A stretch of DNA of 64,000 nucleotides from Arenicella chitinivorans (GCF_014651515.1 NZ_BMXA01000001.1:1116001-1180000), one strand, 5' to 3'; counted from the first letter of the stretch, positions 8,484-16,840 are shown. A program made the numbers and translations. Notes: generated by a model from the letters alone, not told the origin.

Positions 8484-10301
8484 CTAGAAACTGTATCGTA
8501 CGCTGATGCGTGCAGTCCGACCTTCAGTATTGTACCGGTCGACACTGTTTACCAAGTTTAAGGTGTAATCTTTATCTAGCGCGTTCTCGACTTTGGCCGA
8601 CACGCGAAGTTGATCATTCAATTGATACACCACACCAATATCAAATAATCCGTAACTCGGTAGTTCTGTACCGCTCCGATCATACAAGCCGCGCTGCGCG
8701 CGCAAATCAAATCGGGCTTCTAATTTGTCAAATCGCCGGCTTGCCGTTGCCGCGAAATTTTGTTCGGCGCGACCATCCAATTCGACGTCAGTGTCTTTAT
8801 TGGTGGCCGATAATAAGTCTAGATTTAACTTGAGCTGCCAATCGGCAACGGATGTGCCAAGCTCCGCTTCAATCCCTTCCAGTTCCGCTTCACCGATATT
8901 GGCAGCAAGGAACGTATTTGAGTCAAAGCTAAATAGGTTCTCGATCTCCGTTTGATACGCAGAGACGCGCCAGTTTAAATTGCGATGTTCCCCAACTAAG
9001 CTGAGCTCCGTACTGGCGGATTCTTCCGGTAGAATGTCTGGGTTGCCGAAGCCTGGGAAATACAAGTAATTAAACGAAGGCGCAACGAATGCGGTGCCAT
9101 AACTGGCAACGAGACGTACATCGTCGGTCAAATTGAAACTACCCGCAATACTGCCATTTGTGTTGGTCTCATAGGCTGAGTTATCGTCGTAACGCAGGCT
9201 GGCAACAAGTCCAGTGCGCGAACCGGTTAGCTTGACTTGTCCATAGACGCCCGCGTTGTCGCGCTCGGTGAGGTCGTAGGTATTCGTTGAGTCGATTTCC
9301 TCTTGGTAGTAGTCGGCTCCCAAGGTAACCACAAAATTAGCGTTTTCACTCCAAGACAACTCGGTACCCAGACTCTCTCGGCTGGTCTCAAATAGCGAGG
9401 GGAAGCTGCTAAATGTTTCTGCTTCATCTTCGTTTAGACCCAGCGTGGTTGACCAACGGAGTGACGCGCTCAAATTCGATTCGATTGCGAATGCCGTGCT
9501 GAGCGTTTTGGTCTCGGTATAGCGGCCCCCGTCGTTACCGAATGTGTCATCGAATTCCACCGCGTTGTCAGTACCAAGCACGGACAGCTTGGCAACTGTG
9601 TTTTCGCCGATGGCGAGCTGACCGCCAACGCTGATCGCTTGCTCTTCAAAGCTGTCGATGTCGTCGTTGCCACCGGTAAGGATTGAGGTGCGATCGATGC
9701 CGTCGGTATCTTCACTGTGCGCGGCTACGTGGAAGCTGTAACCCTGACCGCCGCCGTTGAAACTGGCATCGTATTCTTGCAATGAGTGGCTGCCGAAGGC
9801 AGCGCTTACTGATCCCAAGCCATCGCCACCTTTCTTGGTAAAAATCTGAATGACACCACCAACCGCATCGGCTCCGTAAATCCCCGAGAAAGGTCCTTTC
9901 AATACTTCGATACGCTCAATCGCTTCGATGGGGTAGCTGTTTAGCGCCGCCTCACCGAGCGTGGCACTGCCAACGCGAACGCCATCGATTAACACAATGG
10001 TTTGTGAGCCAGAAACACCGCGCACGAATACGCTGGTTGCGGAGCCTCGACCACCGGATTCGATCACGTTAACACCGCTGATGGCAGCCAGTAATTCTGG
10101 AATGTCAGCAACTTGTGCTGATTCAATGTCTTCCAAGGTAAAGATATGGGCCGTATGAAGTGCTTCGTTCCAAGCTTGGCCGCCTTTGGCGGTGACAACG
10201 ATCTGGTCGCGTGGTGAAGTCGGGATGTCTGAATTAGCATGGACACTGCTGGCGGCCAGCAGGCAGGCTGCCGCGAGTGTGGATTTGACGGGAATAGTCA
10301 T
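8484..10301 (-). CDS. btuB: TonB-dependent outer-membrane cobalamin receptor BtuB
   Basis: Active outer-membrane transporter for vitamin B12, energised by TonB. The protein is 605 residues, close to E. coli BtuB. A signal peptide (residues 1-22, ending in SVHA) is followed by the TonB box region 'DQIVVTAK' and a plug domain with 'VFVRGVSGSQTIVLIDGVR' and 'IERIEVLKGPFSGIYGADA'. The 22-strand barrel follows and ends in the terminal aromatic 'RYSF' expected for BAM recognition. 'NALDKDYTL' near the end is typical of the last strands. It is the first gene after a cobalamin riboswitch, the classic btuB arrangement. An AAGGTG ribosome-binding site lies about 10 nt before the ATG. Other TonB receptors could look similar, but the riboswitch and operon settle the ligand class. 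Confidence 0.94.
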   Translation of the reverse strand: MTIPVKSTLAAACLLAASSVHANSDIPTSPRDQIVVTAKGGQAWNEALHTAHIFTLEDIESAQVADIPELLAAISGVNVIESGGRGSATSVFVRGVSGSQTIVLIDGVRVGSATLGEAALNSYPIEAIERIEVLKGPFSGIYGADAVGGVIQIFTKKGGDGLGSVSAAFGSHSLQEYDASFNGGGQGYSFHVAAHSEDTDGIDRTSILTGGNDDIDSFEEQAISVGGQLAIGENTVAKLSVLGTDNAVEFDDTFGNDGGRYTETKTLSTAFAIESNLSASLRWSTTLGLNEDEAETFSSFPSLFETSRESLGTELSWSENANFVVTLGADYYQEEIDSTNTYDLTERDNAGVYGQVKLTGSRTGLVASLRYDDNSAYETNTNGSIAGSFNLTDDVRLVASYGTAFVAPSFNYLYFPGFGNPDILPEESASTELSLVGEHRNLNWRVSAYQTEIENLFSFDSNTFLAANIGEAELEGIEAELGTSVADWQLKLNLDLLSATNKDTDVELDGRAEQNFAATASRRFDKLEARFDLRAQRGLYDRSGTELPSYGLFDIGVVYQLNDQLRVSAKVENALDKDYTLNLVNSVDRYNTEGRTARISVRYSF

Positions 10302-10449
10302 TGGGTTTTAACACCTTATATATAAAATTTGTGTAAGGTGATAAAGCGAGGAATCAAGGAGGGTTACGCTGGTCGAGTCACTACAGGGACGGAACTCGGA
10401 ATACGCGACGTAACTTGCCCTTGGATGGTAGCCCTCCGCTCCATCAACG

Positions 10450-10616
10450 GTCTAGAACCTGTGCAGCACCGTTACGCGGTGACTGACATTTCAGGCCGGT
10501 TCCGGACTCACAATCGCGACATCTGAGGATGCTCGGACTGAATACCGTTGCGGGGGCAGCGTTGGATTTACACCAACTTCCCAGTTTAACCGCCAAACTG
10601 CGAGGCGGACCTGTGT
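10450..10616 (-). ncRNA. Cobalamin riboswitch (AdoCbl/B12 aptamer) in the btuB leader
   Basis: On the minus strand the leader shows conserved B12-riboswitch core elements in order. First is a GGGAA...GGTG...AA.CC segment, then GCTGCCCCCGCAACGGTA (about 10543-10560), then a B12-box-like GAGTCCGGAACCGGCCTG (10492-10509). Just 3' of the box is a small hairpin, CACCG-CGTAA-CGGTG (10467-10481), which is a candidate for the P13 stem-loop used in the kissing-loop switch. Transcripts from the promoter at 10627-10654 would start right at the aptamer. Binding of cobalamin is expected to lower expression of btuB and probably the whole downstream operon. The boundaries given are approximate, and I did not fold the expression platform in the remaining 150 nt before btuB. 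Confidence 0.92.
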
Positions 10617-10626
10617 TCTGCGGCCG

Positions 10627-10654
10627 ATTATAGGGCGGGGTCACTTAAAGTCAA
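10627..10654 (-). promoter_or_regulatory. Sigma-70 promoter of the B12 operon
   Basis: On the minus strand TTGACT (10649-10654) and TATAAT (10627-10632) are separated by 16 bp, a near-consensus promoter. The predicted start of transcription is about 10620, a few bases before the aptamer, which fits a riboswitch-controlled leader of about 320 nt. No other good promoter is apparent inside the operon. Confidence 0.8.
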
Positions 10655-10701
10655 TTGCGTGTGTGGCGAAACCTTGCGATGAATTTGCTAACGATATAAA
10701 A

Positions 10702-10732
10702 AAAGCCAGTTGCCGTGTTGGCAACTGGCTTT
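10702..10732 (-). terminator. Rho-independent terminator of ibpA
   Basis: A perfect 13-bp inverted repeat (10702-10714 and 10720-10732) with a 5-nt loop. Read on the minus strand it is followed by a run of T, so it ends ibpA transcription. It also insulates the B12 operon promoter immediately downstream. Confidence 0.9.
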
Positions 10733-10774
10733 CGGCTAAACGCGGTCAGGCCGCATTAGTCCACTGAGTTTGCG

Positions 10775-11242
10775 CTATGCGGCTTTGTCTTTGTTCTCGT
10801 GCTCGATTGCACGCGGTGCCGCAGAATTGATCGCAATGGATTTTGGCTTCATGGCCTCTGGGATCTCTTTGACCAGATGGACTCGTAACAAGCCATCTGC
10901 CAAGCCAGCGTCGACAACTTCGACGTGGTCAGCGAGATTAAACTTGCGCTCAAACGAACGTGAGGCGATGCCTTGGTGCAGGAATGTGGTTTTGTTTTCT
11001 TCCGCTTCCTTTTTGCCACGCACAGTCAGGACACCGTTTTCGACTTGGATGTCGAGCTCGTCTTGCTTAAAGCCCGCAACAGCAATGGTGATTGCGTAGT
11101 TATTCTCCTCAATAACCTCAATATTGTAAGGAGGGTAACCCGCAGATGACTTCTCGGTTTGGAAAGCTGCGTCTAACAACGAGCCAAAACGATCAAATCC
11201 AACGCTGCTGCGATATAAAGGTGTAAGGTCAATACGGTTCAT
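10775..11242 (-). CDS. ibpA: Small heat-shock protein IbpA-type (Hsp20)
   Basis: ATP-independent holdase chaperone that binds unfolding proteins and aggregates in the cytoplasm and hands them to DnaK/ClpB. The protein is 155 residues when started at the ATG at 11240-11242, which has a strong AGGAGA site; a longer frame to 11317 is unlikely. The N-terminus 'DLTPLYRSSVGFDRF' and then 'GYPPYNIEVIEENNYAITIAVAGF' are very IbpA-like. The alpha-crystallin domain (about residues 35-125) contains 'VENGVLTVRGKK', 'GIASRSFERKF' and 'GLADGLLRVHL'. A C-terminal 'KSIAIN' takes the place of the I-x-I anchoring motif. It is monocistronic, with its own terminator and a sigma-32-type promoter about 120 bp upstream. 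Confidence 0.95.
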   Translation of the reverse strand: MNRIDLTPLYRSSVGFDRFGSLLDAAFQTEKSSAGYPPYNIEVIEENNYAITIAVAGFKQDELDIQVENGVLTVRGKKEAEENKTTFLHQGIASRSFERKFNLADHVEVVDAGLADGLLRVHLVKEIPEAMKPKSIAINSAAPRAIEHENKDKAA

Positions 11243-11365
11243 AATAAATCTCCTATTCATGCTCTCTGTGAGCCATAAATGATTAAAGTTTTTCAGCAAA
11301 AGCCTCGTGTAGAGCACTGGTGCTGAGCTGCTTGGTCAACGCTTCTTCAGCCGTCGACAGTAATT

Positions 11366-11393
11366 AATTAGGGATGCAAAATTCGATTTCAAG
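11366..11393 (-). promoter_or_regulatory. Sigma-32 heat-shock promoter of ibpA
   Basis: On the minus strand CTTGAAA (11387-11393), a 13-bp spacer, then CCCTAATT (11366-11373). This is very close to the sigma-32 consensus CTTGAAA-N13-CCCCATNT. It gives a leader of about 115 nt before the ibpA start, long enough to hold an RNA thermometer, although I could not establish one. Confidence 0.82.
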
Positions 11394-11562
11394 TAATTCA
11401 GTAATTTTTTTTTGGTTATTAAAATCAACGTATTAGCGAACATGTTCTTGGGGTTGAAGCAAAATATATCAAGCGTTGTTGCATGCTGATAGGGGACGCA
11501 GTCTCACGTACGGTTCACCTGAGATATGGAATGCTGCGCTCGAATTGACTTGGGAGGTGATT

Positions 11563-12234
11563 ATGCAAACACGCAGTCTTGTGATCGGTGCCAATGGCAC
11601 GATAGGACGTGCTTTGTGCGACGTGATGGCGCCAGAAACGGAGTTGCATCAACTGTCTCGCGACAACTGCGATTATTCCAGTTCGCACCTGCAGATGCAT
11701 GCCGCCAGATTGGCTAAAATTGGTGAGTTCGATCGTATTATATGCTGTATCGGAGCCTTGCATAACGATCGTATTCAACCAGAGAAGAAACTGGCTGACC
11801 TCGACCCCAATGTGCTGGCAGAATATTTTGCTGTTAACACAATTTTACCTGCCATGACATTGCGGTGGTTCAGTTCGTTATTGCGTAAACAAGCAGCGAG
11901 TCATTTTCTTGTGTTAAGTGCCATGGTCGGCAGTATTGAGGACAATAAGCTCGGAGGTTGGTACGGGTACCGCAGCGCAAAGGCAGCGCTGAATCAGGTG
12001 GTCCGCACGGCGGCGATCGAGCTACGCCGAATTAAGCCTAAAACATGCGTAGTTGCGGTGCATCCGGGAACCACTCGTGGTGAACTCACGGCTCCGTATG
12101 CGCGTAACATAAAGCCGGGCAAGTACTACACACCGAGTGAATCGGCACGTCGCATGCTGGCGCTCACCGACCGTCTGACTGCGCAAGACAGTGGTGGTTT
12201 TTTTAACTGGGATGGAAACCCGTTGCCGTGGTAA
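11563..12234 (+). CDS. Short-chain dehydrogenase/reductase (SDR), substrate unknown
   Basis: NAD(P)-dependent oxidoreductase of the classical SDR fold. The Rossmann motif is 'VIGANGTIGRALCD' at the N-terminus, followed by 'CCIGALHND' (the NNAG-like strand). The catalytic YxxxK is in 'YGYRSAKAALNQ', with the serine in 'LSAMVGSI'. 'VVAVHPGTTRGEL' is the usual PG motif. I start at the ATG at 11563 (223 residues), which has a strong GGGAGGTG site; the frame extends back to 11476 without family similarity. It resembles the CsgA/C-factor-like SDR group common beside housekeeping genes. It lies just before the RNA methyltransferase gene on the same strand, with an 86-bp gap. Confidence 0.88.
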   Translation: MQTRSLVIGANGTIGRALCDVMAPETELHQLSRDNCDYSSSHLQMHAARLAKIGEFDRIICCIGALHNDRIQPEKKLADLDPNVLAEYFAVNTILPAMTLRWFSSLLRKQAASHFLVLSAMVGSIEDNKLGGWYGYRSAKAALNQVVRTAAIELRRIKPKTCVVAVHPGTTRGELTAPYARNIKPGKYYTPSESARRMLALTDRLTAQDSGGFFNWDGNPLPW

Positions 12235-12320
12235 TCGTACGCTTGAATGCCGCAGCCATGTTATAGTCGCGCTCGATTGACAAAAGCCTCAGCAACACTA
12301 CTTTAACTAACGCGAATACG

Positions 12321-13613
12321 ATGAAACCCGCAGCCCAGATTCAAGCCACCATTGAGCTTCTCGACGAGCGTGATGAGACTCAGTACCCAGCCGATCGATT
12401 AATGGCCGGGTACTTTAAGCAGCGACGTTACATAGGATCAAAAGATAAAGCGGCTATTTCAGAGCACTTTTACGCCGTGCTGCGTCAACGCAACGCATTG
12501 GGGTACTTGCTGTCTAGTGTAAGCTTGCCGGTGGATAATCGTGGCTTGGTGGCGGTGTTAAACCACATGCAGGGGCAGGCGGTTGCCGCGCTTTTCAATG
12601 GAGATCGGTACAGCCCTGTACCATTTAGCGCGGACATACTCGCCAAGTTGGCGAGCATCGACTCGGCGGTCCTCGAGACCGCGCCACAACATGTGCGCTT
12701 AAATTACCCCGAGTGGCTAGAACCAAGCTTGTCGGCGTCACTTGGTGATCGACTGGATACCGAAATGTTGGCGATGAGTGACCGCGCCAGTACGGATATT
12801 CGGGTCAATACGCTCAAAGCCAGCCGTGATCAATTGCTGGCAAATCTTACGCAACAAGGGTTATCTGCCACACCGACACCGCTGTCACCGTGGGGGCTGC
12901 GGTTCGATGGCCGAGTTGCGCTATTTAACTTACAAGCTTTTCGCGACGGTTGGTTTGAAGTTCAGGATGAAGGTTCACAGCTATTAGCGTGGTTGACCCA
13001 GGTACAAGCGGGTCAAACGGTCGTTGATTTTTGTGCTGGTGCAGGCGGTAAATCGCTGGCCATGGCCGCCATGATGGGTAACAAAGGTGCACTCTATGCT
13101 TGCGATGTGCACTCCAAGCGACTCGGTCAATTGGCAAAACGTAAAAATCGAGCTGGTGTACATAATATCCGCACGCACGTCTTGAGTTCAGAGCAGGATA
13201 AATGGGTCAAGCAGCATGCGGGGCGAGCGGATATGGTGTTAGTTGATGCGCCGTGCTCAGGAACCGGTACTTGGCGGCGAAGTCCCGACAGTCGCTGGAA
13301 CTTGACACCCATTGATGTCGACGAGCTGGTTGCATTGCAGCGCTCTATATTAACCAGTGCACAGCGCTTAGTGAAGCCAGGTGGAAAACTGGTTTACGCA
13401 ACGTGTTCGCTACTTAATGTGGAAAACCATGATCAGGCTGCGTGGTTTGCGGCCGAGTTCACTGACTTTGTCGCGGCACCACTACCATCCCCGGATTCGC
13501 TGGGTGTGGCGCACGAGAGCGTGATCGTCAATGCAAATACCTTTCAGACTTTGCCTGCACTGAGTGACACGGACGCTTTTTTCTTGTCTGCATTTGAACG
13601 CCAAGCGAAGTGA
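12321..13613 (+). CDS. RsmB/NOP2-family RNA (cytosine-5) methyltransferase
   Basis: SAM-dependent m5C methyltransferase acting on rRNA, probably 16S rRNA by family precedent. The protein is 430 residues, the length of RsmB. The N-terminal ~150 residues ('LMAGYFKQRRYIGSKDKAAI') correspond to the RNA-binding NusB-like/N1 region. The catalytic domain starts near 'YPEWLEPSL' and 'IRVNTLKASRDQL', which are typical. The SAM motif is 'VVDFCAGAGGKSLAMAA'. Motif IV 'VDAPCSGTGTWRRSPD' and motif VI 'YATCSLLNVEN' carry the two Cys used in catalysis and product release. It is not close enough to E. coli RsmB for me to assign the exact target base. The neighbouring gene at the 3' side is convergent, 23 bp away. 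Confidence 0.9.
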   Translation: MKPAAQIQATIELLDERDETQYPADRLMAGYFKQRRYIGSKDKAAISEHFYAVLRQRNALGYLLSSVSLPVDNRGLVAVLNHMQGQAVAALFNGDRYSPVPFSADILAKLASIDSAVLETAPQHVRLNYPEWLEPSLSASLGDRLDTEMLAMSDRASTDIRVNTLKASRDQLLANLTQQGLSATPTPLSPWGLRFDGRVALFNLQAFRDGWFEVQDEGSQLLAWLTQVQAGQTVVDFCAGAGGKSLAMAAMMGNKGALYACDVHSKRLGQLAKRKNRAGVHNIRTHVLSSEQDKWVKQHAGRADMVLVDAPCSGTGTWRRSPDSRWNLTPIDVDELVALQRSILTSAQRLVKPGGKLVYATCSLLNVENHDQAAWFAAEFTDFVAAPLPSPDSLGVAHESVIVNANTFQTLPALSDTDAFFLSAFERQAK

Positions 13614-13636
13614 TTTAAAAGGCATCCAATCCGACA

Positions 13637-14626
13637 CTACATAAGCTTGATGTAGAGCAGGATGATCAGCGCAATCCAGGCTGTTTCGGTGACCAAAATC
13701 AGAATTGGTTTCACGCCAACATGCAACAACTGTCGCAGGTTGCTTTTCATACCGATAGCCGCGATGGCCATCACCAACGCAAAGCGTGACACCTCACTGG
13801 CGCCGGTAATCAATGTTTCGGGTAGAGTGACAAGGCTGTTCAGTATCATCAAGGCGATGAACGCGGTGAGAAACCAGGGTAAAAGCGGAACTCGGTGAGC
13901 CTCTGTGTGCTCTTTACGGGCTTTAAGAAAAAGCACGAACATCAACACCACGGGTACTAGATAACTAACGCGTACCAGTTTAGTCAGGGTTGACAGATCC
14001 CCAGTTTCGGTTGATACGGAGTAACCGGCACCAACCACCTGGGCTACATCGTGGATAGTGCCACCCAGAAATAAACTGGTTTCATAAGTTGACAAGCCGA
14101 GTTTCGCAGCGAGAATCGGATACATAATCATGGCGACCGTAGAAAGTAAGGTAACGCCAATCACCGTTAGCAAGGTATCACGTTCACGGCCAGGGTAGTT
14201 TGGCATGACCGAGGAGATTGCCAGTGCTGCCGAAGCGCCACATATTCCGACCGCACCACCGCTGAGTGCACCGAAATAACGTGACATACCAGCAAGTCGG
14301 CTGATGGTCAGACCGATCAGAATCGTGGAGCCGACTGCCAGAGCAAGCAGCAAGCATGCCTGCCATCCCAGCGCGAGTAAATCGGCTACCGCGACCCGCA
14401 ATCCAATCAGCGCAACGCCAGCCTTGAGCAAGTGGCTGGCTGCAAAATCGATGCCATATTGACACTTCGTTTCTTCATAGAGAAATGAGACTGCAATGCC
14501 CAGCAGGAGCGCCAGCAGCATTACCGGCGTTGCGTAATGTTCGCTTAAGAACATGGCCGCCAATCCAGTAATCCCCACCACACCAATTCCGGGTGAAAAT
14601 CGCTGCCAAGCGTTGAGAAAACCCAT
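13637..14626 (-). CDS. Putative sulfate/sulfite exporter, PSE/YeiH family (UPF0324)
   Basis: Inner-membrane protein of 329 residues with about ten hydrophobic segments. 'KAGVALIGLRVAVADLLALG', 'FGALSGGAVGICGASAAL' and 'LFLGGTIHDVAQVVGAGY' are hallmark segments of the YeiH/UPF0324 family, placed in the Putative Sulfate Exporter group with SuyZ, which is encoded with sulfonate-degrading enzymes in Paracoccus. It is the last gene of the minus-strand operon, starting 13 bp after the TauD-family dioxygenase stop. That position suggests it removes sulfite (or sulfate) released by C-S bond cleavage. The transport activity of this family is known mainly from gene context, so the substrate is an inference. 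Confidence 0.85.
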   Translation of the reverse strand: MGFLNAWQRFSPGIGVVGITGLAAMFLSEHYATPVMLLALLLGIAVSFLYEETKCQYGIDFAASHLLKAGVALIGLRVAVADLLALGWQACLLLALAVGSTILIGLTISRLAGMSRYFGALSGGAVGICGASAALAISSVMPNYPGRERDTLLTVIGVTLLSTVAMIMYPILAAKLGLSTYETSLFLGGTIHDVAQVVGAGYSVSTETGDLSTLTKLVRVSYLVPVVLMFVLFLKARKEHTEAHRVPLLPWFLTAFIALMILNSLVTLPETLITGASEVSRFALVMAIAAIGMKSNLRQLLHVGVKPILILVTETAWIALIILLYIKLM

Positions 14627-14639
14627 AAAAATCTGAACC

Positions 14640-15614
14640 TTATGCGGCTAATGCAACAAGTACTTCACGTTTTCGTTCACCACTGTATGGACGGCGACCG
14701 TGCATGGTTAATTTATTATCCACCAATGCCACATCGCCATCCTGCCACTGCAAATCGAAGGTGTATTTTTGGGCCAAATCGACAATGAGATCCAGCCCCT
14801 CACGGGGGATCGCTGAGCCGTCACCGAAGGTGATGGCGCGCGAGGGATTTTCACGCACGCCTTGCCACCCAAGGTACGCGGCAATGAGCTGGTTGTAAAA
14901 TACGCGCGTGCCGTTTTCCAATGTCAGTACGGCGGGTAGAACCGGCGTGGTAGCACGCAGGCCACCGTTTGAATCCCATTCCCAAGTGTAGCCCATGCCC
15001 GCCAACTTGGCCTCGGCCTCGGTGATGTCTTGCGCACTCATGGTACTGCGCCAACTGCGGCCCTGACCTGATGCATGATCGTCTTCGGCTGGCATGTGCG
15101 TGGTATACAATAAGCCGAGTGAGGCAAACTTGGCGGCTAGCTCGGCGTCGGCTGCTTCCAACCCTGCGAACAACATGTCAGAGCGACAGAGGGGGGTCGC
15201 GCCACCTTGATCTGCAGCGGACTTGCAGAAAAAAAACAGTTTTTGCGGCGATTTGGGTGTTTGTGCCATTTCGTGGTGAAGAAATATCTCAACGTCTTTG
15301 GGCGCCTCATTGGCCGTAAACACACGCTTAGTGAAATTGATCCTTACCGCGTTTGATAGTGATTCCTGATACGTGAAGCTCGGGTAGCCAAACGCATCTG
15401 AAAAGGTATCGAAGGATTCGGCATCAACAACCGGAAACCCGCGGAATAACAGGGCTCCAGATTGGGCCAATTCGGTTTCCAGTTCTTGTTGGTTGGCCTG
15501 TAGCCATGCGCGTGTTTCGTCCAGCGTGCGAAACTCTTGCTCGTTTACCACAATAGAAGGGAAAACGCCGGATTCGAACTGGAGTTGGTCTTTGCTTGTC
15601 TGATAGTTAATCAT
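14640..15614 (-). CDS. TauD/TfdA-family Fe(II)/2-oxoglutarate dioxygenase, candidate sulfonate dioxygenase
   Basis: Probable non-heme iron oxygenase coupling substrate hydroxylation to 2-oxoglutarate decarboxylation. With a C-S substrate this gives aldehyde plus sulfite. I start at the ATG at 15612-15614 (324 residues), which has an AAGGAG site. Visible features are 'ALLFRGFPV' (residues 54-62), the iron motif H113-x-E115 in 'FLHHEMAQ', the distal His305 in 'KLTMHGRRPY', and Arg314/Arg316 for 2-oxoglutarate. The HxE form and 'KRVFTANEAP' place it nearer the SyrP/plant clavaminate-synthase-like subgroup than E. coli TauD. It lies between an aldo-keto reductase and a PSE exporter, 30 bp and 13 bp away, so an organosulfonate substrate is likely; the sugar sulfoquinovose is my leading guess. 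Confidence 0.85.
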   Translation of the reverse strand: MINYQTSKDQLQFESGVFPSIVVNEQEFRTLDETRAWLQANQQELETELAQSGALLFRGFPVVDAESFDTFSDAFGYPSFTYQESLSNAVRINFTKRVFTANEAPKDVEIFLHHEMAQTPKSPQKLFFFCKSAADQGGATPLCRSDMLFAGLEAADAELAAKFASLGLLYTTHMPAEDDHASGQGRSWRSTMSAQDITEAEAKLAGMGYTWEWDSNGGLRATTPVLPAVLTLENGTRVFYNQLIAAYLGWQGVRENPSRAITFGDGSAIPREGLDLIVDLAQKYTFDLQWQDGDVALVDNKLTMHGRRPYSGERKREVLVALAA

Positions 15615-15644
15615 GAGTGGACTCCTTGACGTGCGCAATTGATA

Positions 15645-16613
15645 TTAATCATAAATTGGGTGAAAGCGATTGAATGCCTGAGCACAAAATACCCCGGGGT
15701 CATTAAATCGACGGTTTTGGTTTAATGCACTAATCGACTGCATTTCCGCGTCACTGAGTTCGAAATCGAAGAGCGCGGCATTCTCGATCATTCGTTCTGG
15801 CTTACTGGTTTTGGGGATGATCGCTGTACCGCGCTGAATCCCCCAGCGTAGCACGACTTGAGCTGGTGTCTTTCCAGTTCGTTTAGCTGCTTCCAATACA
15901 CTCTGTTGGCTGAGCACAGACTCTTGCTGGGTGGCCATGTCTAATTCTAGATAAGACAGCGCGCCGAGGGGCGAAAAGGCAGTGACCGGGATATCGTTCA
16001 TGGCACACAAACGCAGCAGTGGTTCTTGTGTGAGGTAAGGGTGCGCTTCGATTTGCATCATCGCTGGCTTCACGTGCGCGTAGCTTAGTAGGTCATGTAA
16101 CAGTCCAGTGTTGTAATTACACACTCCAATTTGACGGGCAAGGCCTGCGGCATGAATATCTTCCATTCCTTGCCATGTTTCACTCAATGGCACTTTGGCT
16201 GGGACCATCCGCGGCGCATCTGCCGCAGGGTCAAAAAACCAGCCTGCAGGGTAACGGGTTTCAATTGGAACATACGTTTGAGCGATCGGAAAATGCACTA
16301 AATACAAATCAAGATAGTCTAATTGTAAGTCACTCAGGCTTTTTTCAATCGCCGGTAGAACATGCTCACGCGCGTGATGGGTGTTCCAAAGCTTCGACGT
16401 GACCCACAGTTCGTCCCGGGTGCAAAGGCCGTCGTTTAATGCACGCTTTATTCCCATGCCGACCTCGCGCTCGTTACCGTAGTCGCTGGCGCTATCCAGG
16501 TGTCGGTAACCCAGTTCAATGGCTTTATATACCGTATCGGCACAGGTTTCAGGTGGCAATTTCCACAGGCCGAAACCAACGGGAGGAATCTGAGTGAGGG
16601 TTTTAGTGTTCAT
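15645..16613 (-). CDS. Aldo-keto reductase, aldose/xylose-reductase-like (AKR2 type)
   Basis: NAD(P)H-dependent carbonyl reductase of 322 residues when started at the ATG at 16611-16613; an in-frame ATG at 16644-16646 would add 11 residues. The catalytic tetrad is visible: Asp and Tyr in 'LDSASDYGNE', Lys in 'VTSKLWNTHH', His in 'LVHFP'. 'RWGIQRGTAIIPKTSKPERM' is the cofactor phosphate loop, and the late 'RFNDPGVF' closely resembles yeast xylose reductases. It is the first gene of an operon with the dioxygenase and exporter, 30 bp upstream of the former. In that setting it could reduce the aldehyde left by desulfonation, for example 6-oxoglucose to glucose. The alternative is reduction of a free aldose such as xylose. 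Its start lies close to a palindromic operator. Confidence 0.88.
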   Translation of the reverse strand: MNTKTLTQIPPVGFGLWKLPPETCADTVYKAIELGYRHLDSASDYGNEREVGMGIKRALNDGLCTRDELWVTSKLWNTHHAREHVLPAIEKSLSDLQLDYLDLYLVHFPIAQTYVPIETRYPAGWFFDPAADAPRMVPAKVPLSETWQGMEDIHAAGLARQIGVCNYNTGLLHDLLSYAHVKPAMMQIEAHPYLTQEPLLRLCAMNDIPVTAFSPLGALSYLELDMATQQESVLSQQSVLEAAKRTGKTPAQVVLRWGIQRGTAIIPKTSKPERMIENAALFDFELSDAEMQSISALNQNRRFNDPGVFCAQAFNRFHPIYD

Positions 16614-16665
16614 CAATTCTTTGGTTTTTTGTTGTCGGTGTTGCATTTATGCTGCGCTCAATATT

Positions 16666-16686
16666 ATTATATCTTATATAAGATAT
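16666..16686. promoter_or_regulatory. Palindromic operator overlapping the reductase-operon promoter
   Basis: A perfect 18-bp palindrome, ATATCTTATATAAGATAT (16669-16686), sits between the divergent reductase operon and the gntR-type gene. A minus-strand TATAAT (16666-16671) overlaps it, so a bound regulator would occlude the -10/spacer region of the reductase operon. The -35 is poor. The core TCTTATATAAGA recurs before the TonB receptor gene at 21536-21547. The adjacent GntR/UTRA protein is the obvious candidate binder. Confidence 0.7.
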
Positions 16687-16840
16687 CAAAGTTATTTTGT
16701 ATGAGGTCTTGGCGTATTATTTGCATTGCAGAGGTCCTTATTGTTTGAGACTTGGTTAGAATAGGGTGGAGTTCGTGAAACTGGCAGCGGTTGTTGTCAT
16801 GTCTCGAACCACACTAAATTCAACTATTCGGGTGTGCGCC

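Larger units (their letters stand above)
10302..10774. other. Non-coding stretch between btuB and ibpA
   Basis: These 473 bp hold, from right to left, the ibpA terminator, the B12 operon promoter, the cobalamin riboswitch aptamer and about 150 nt of leader before btuB. I see no credible coding sequence; a 65-codon plus-strand frame at 10329-10526 lies antisense to the riboswitch and has no recognisable features. Confidence 0.8.
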
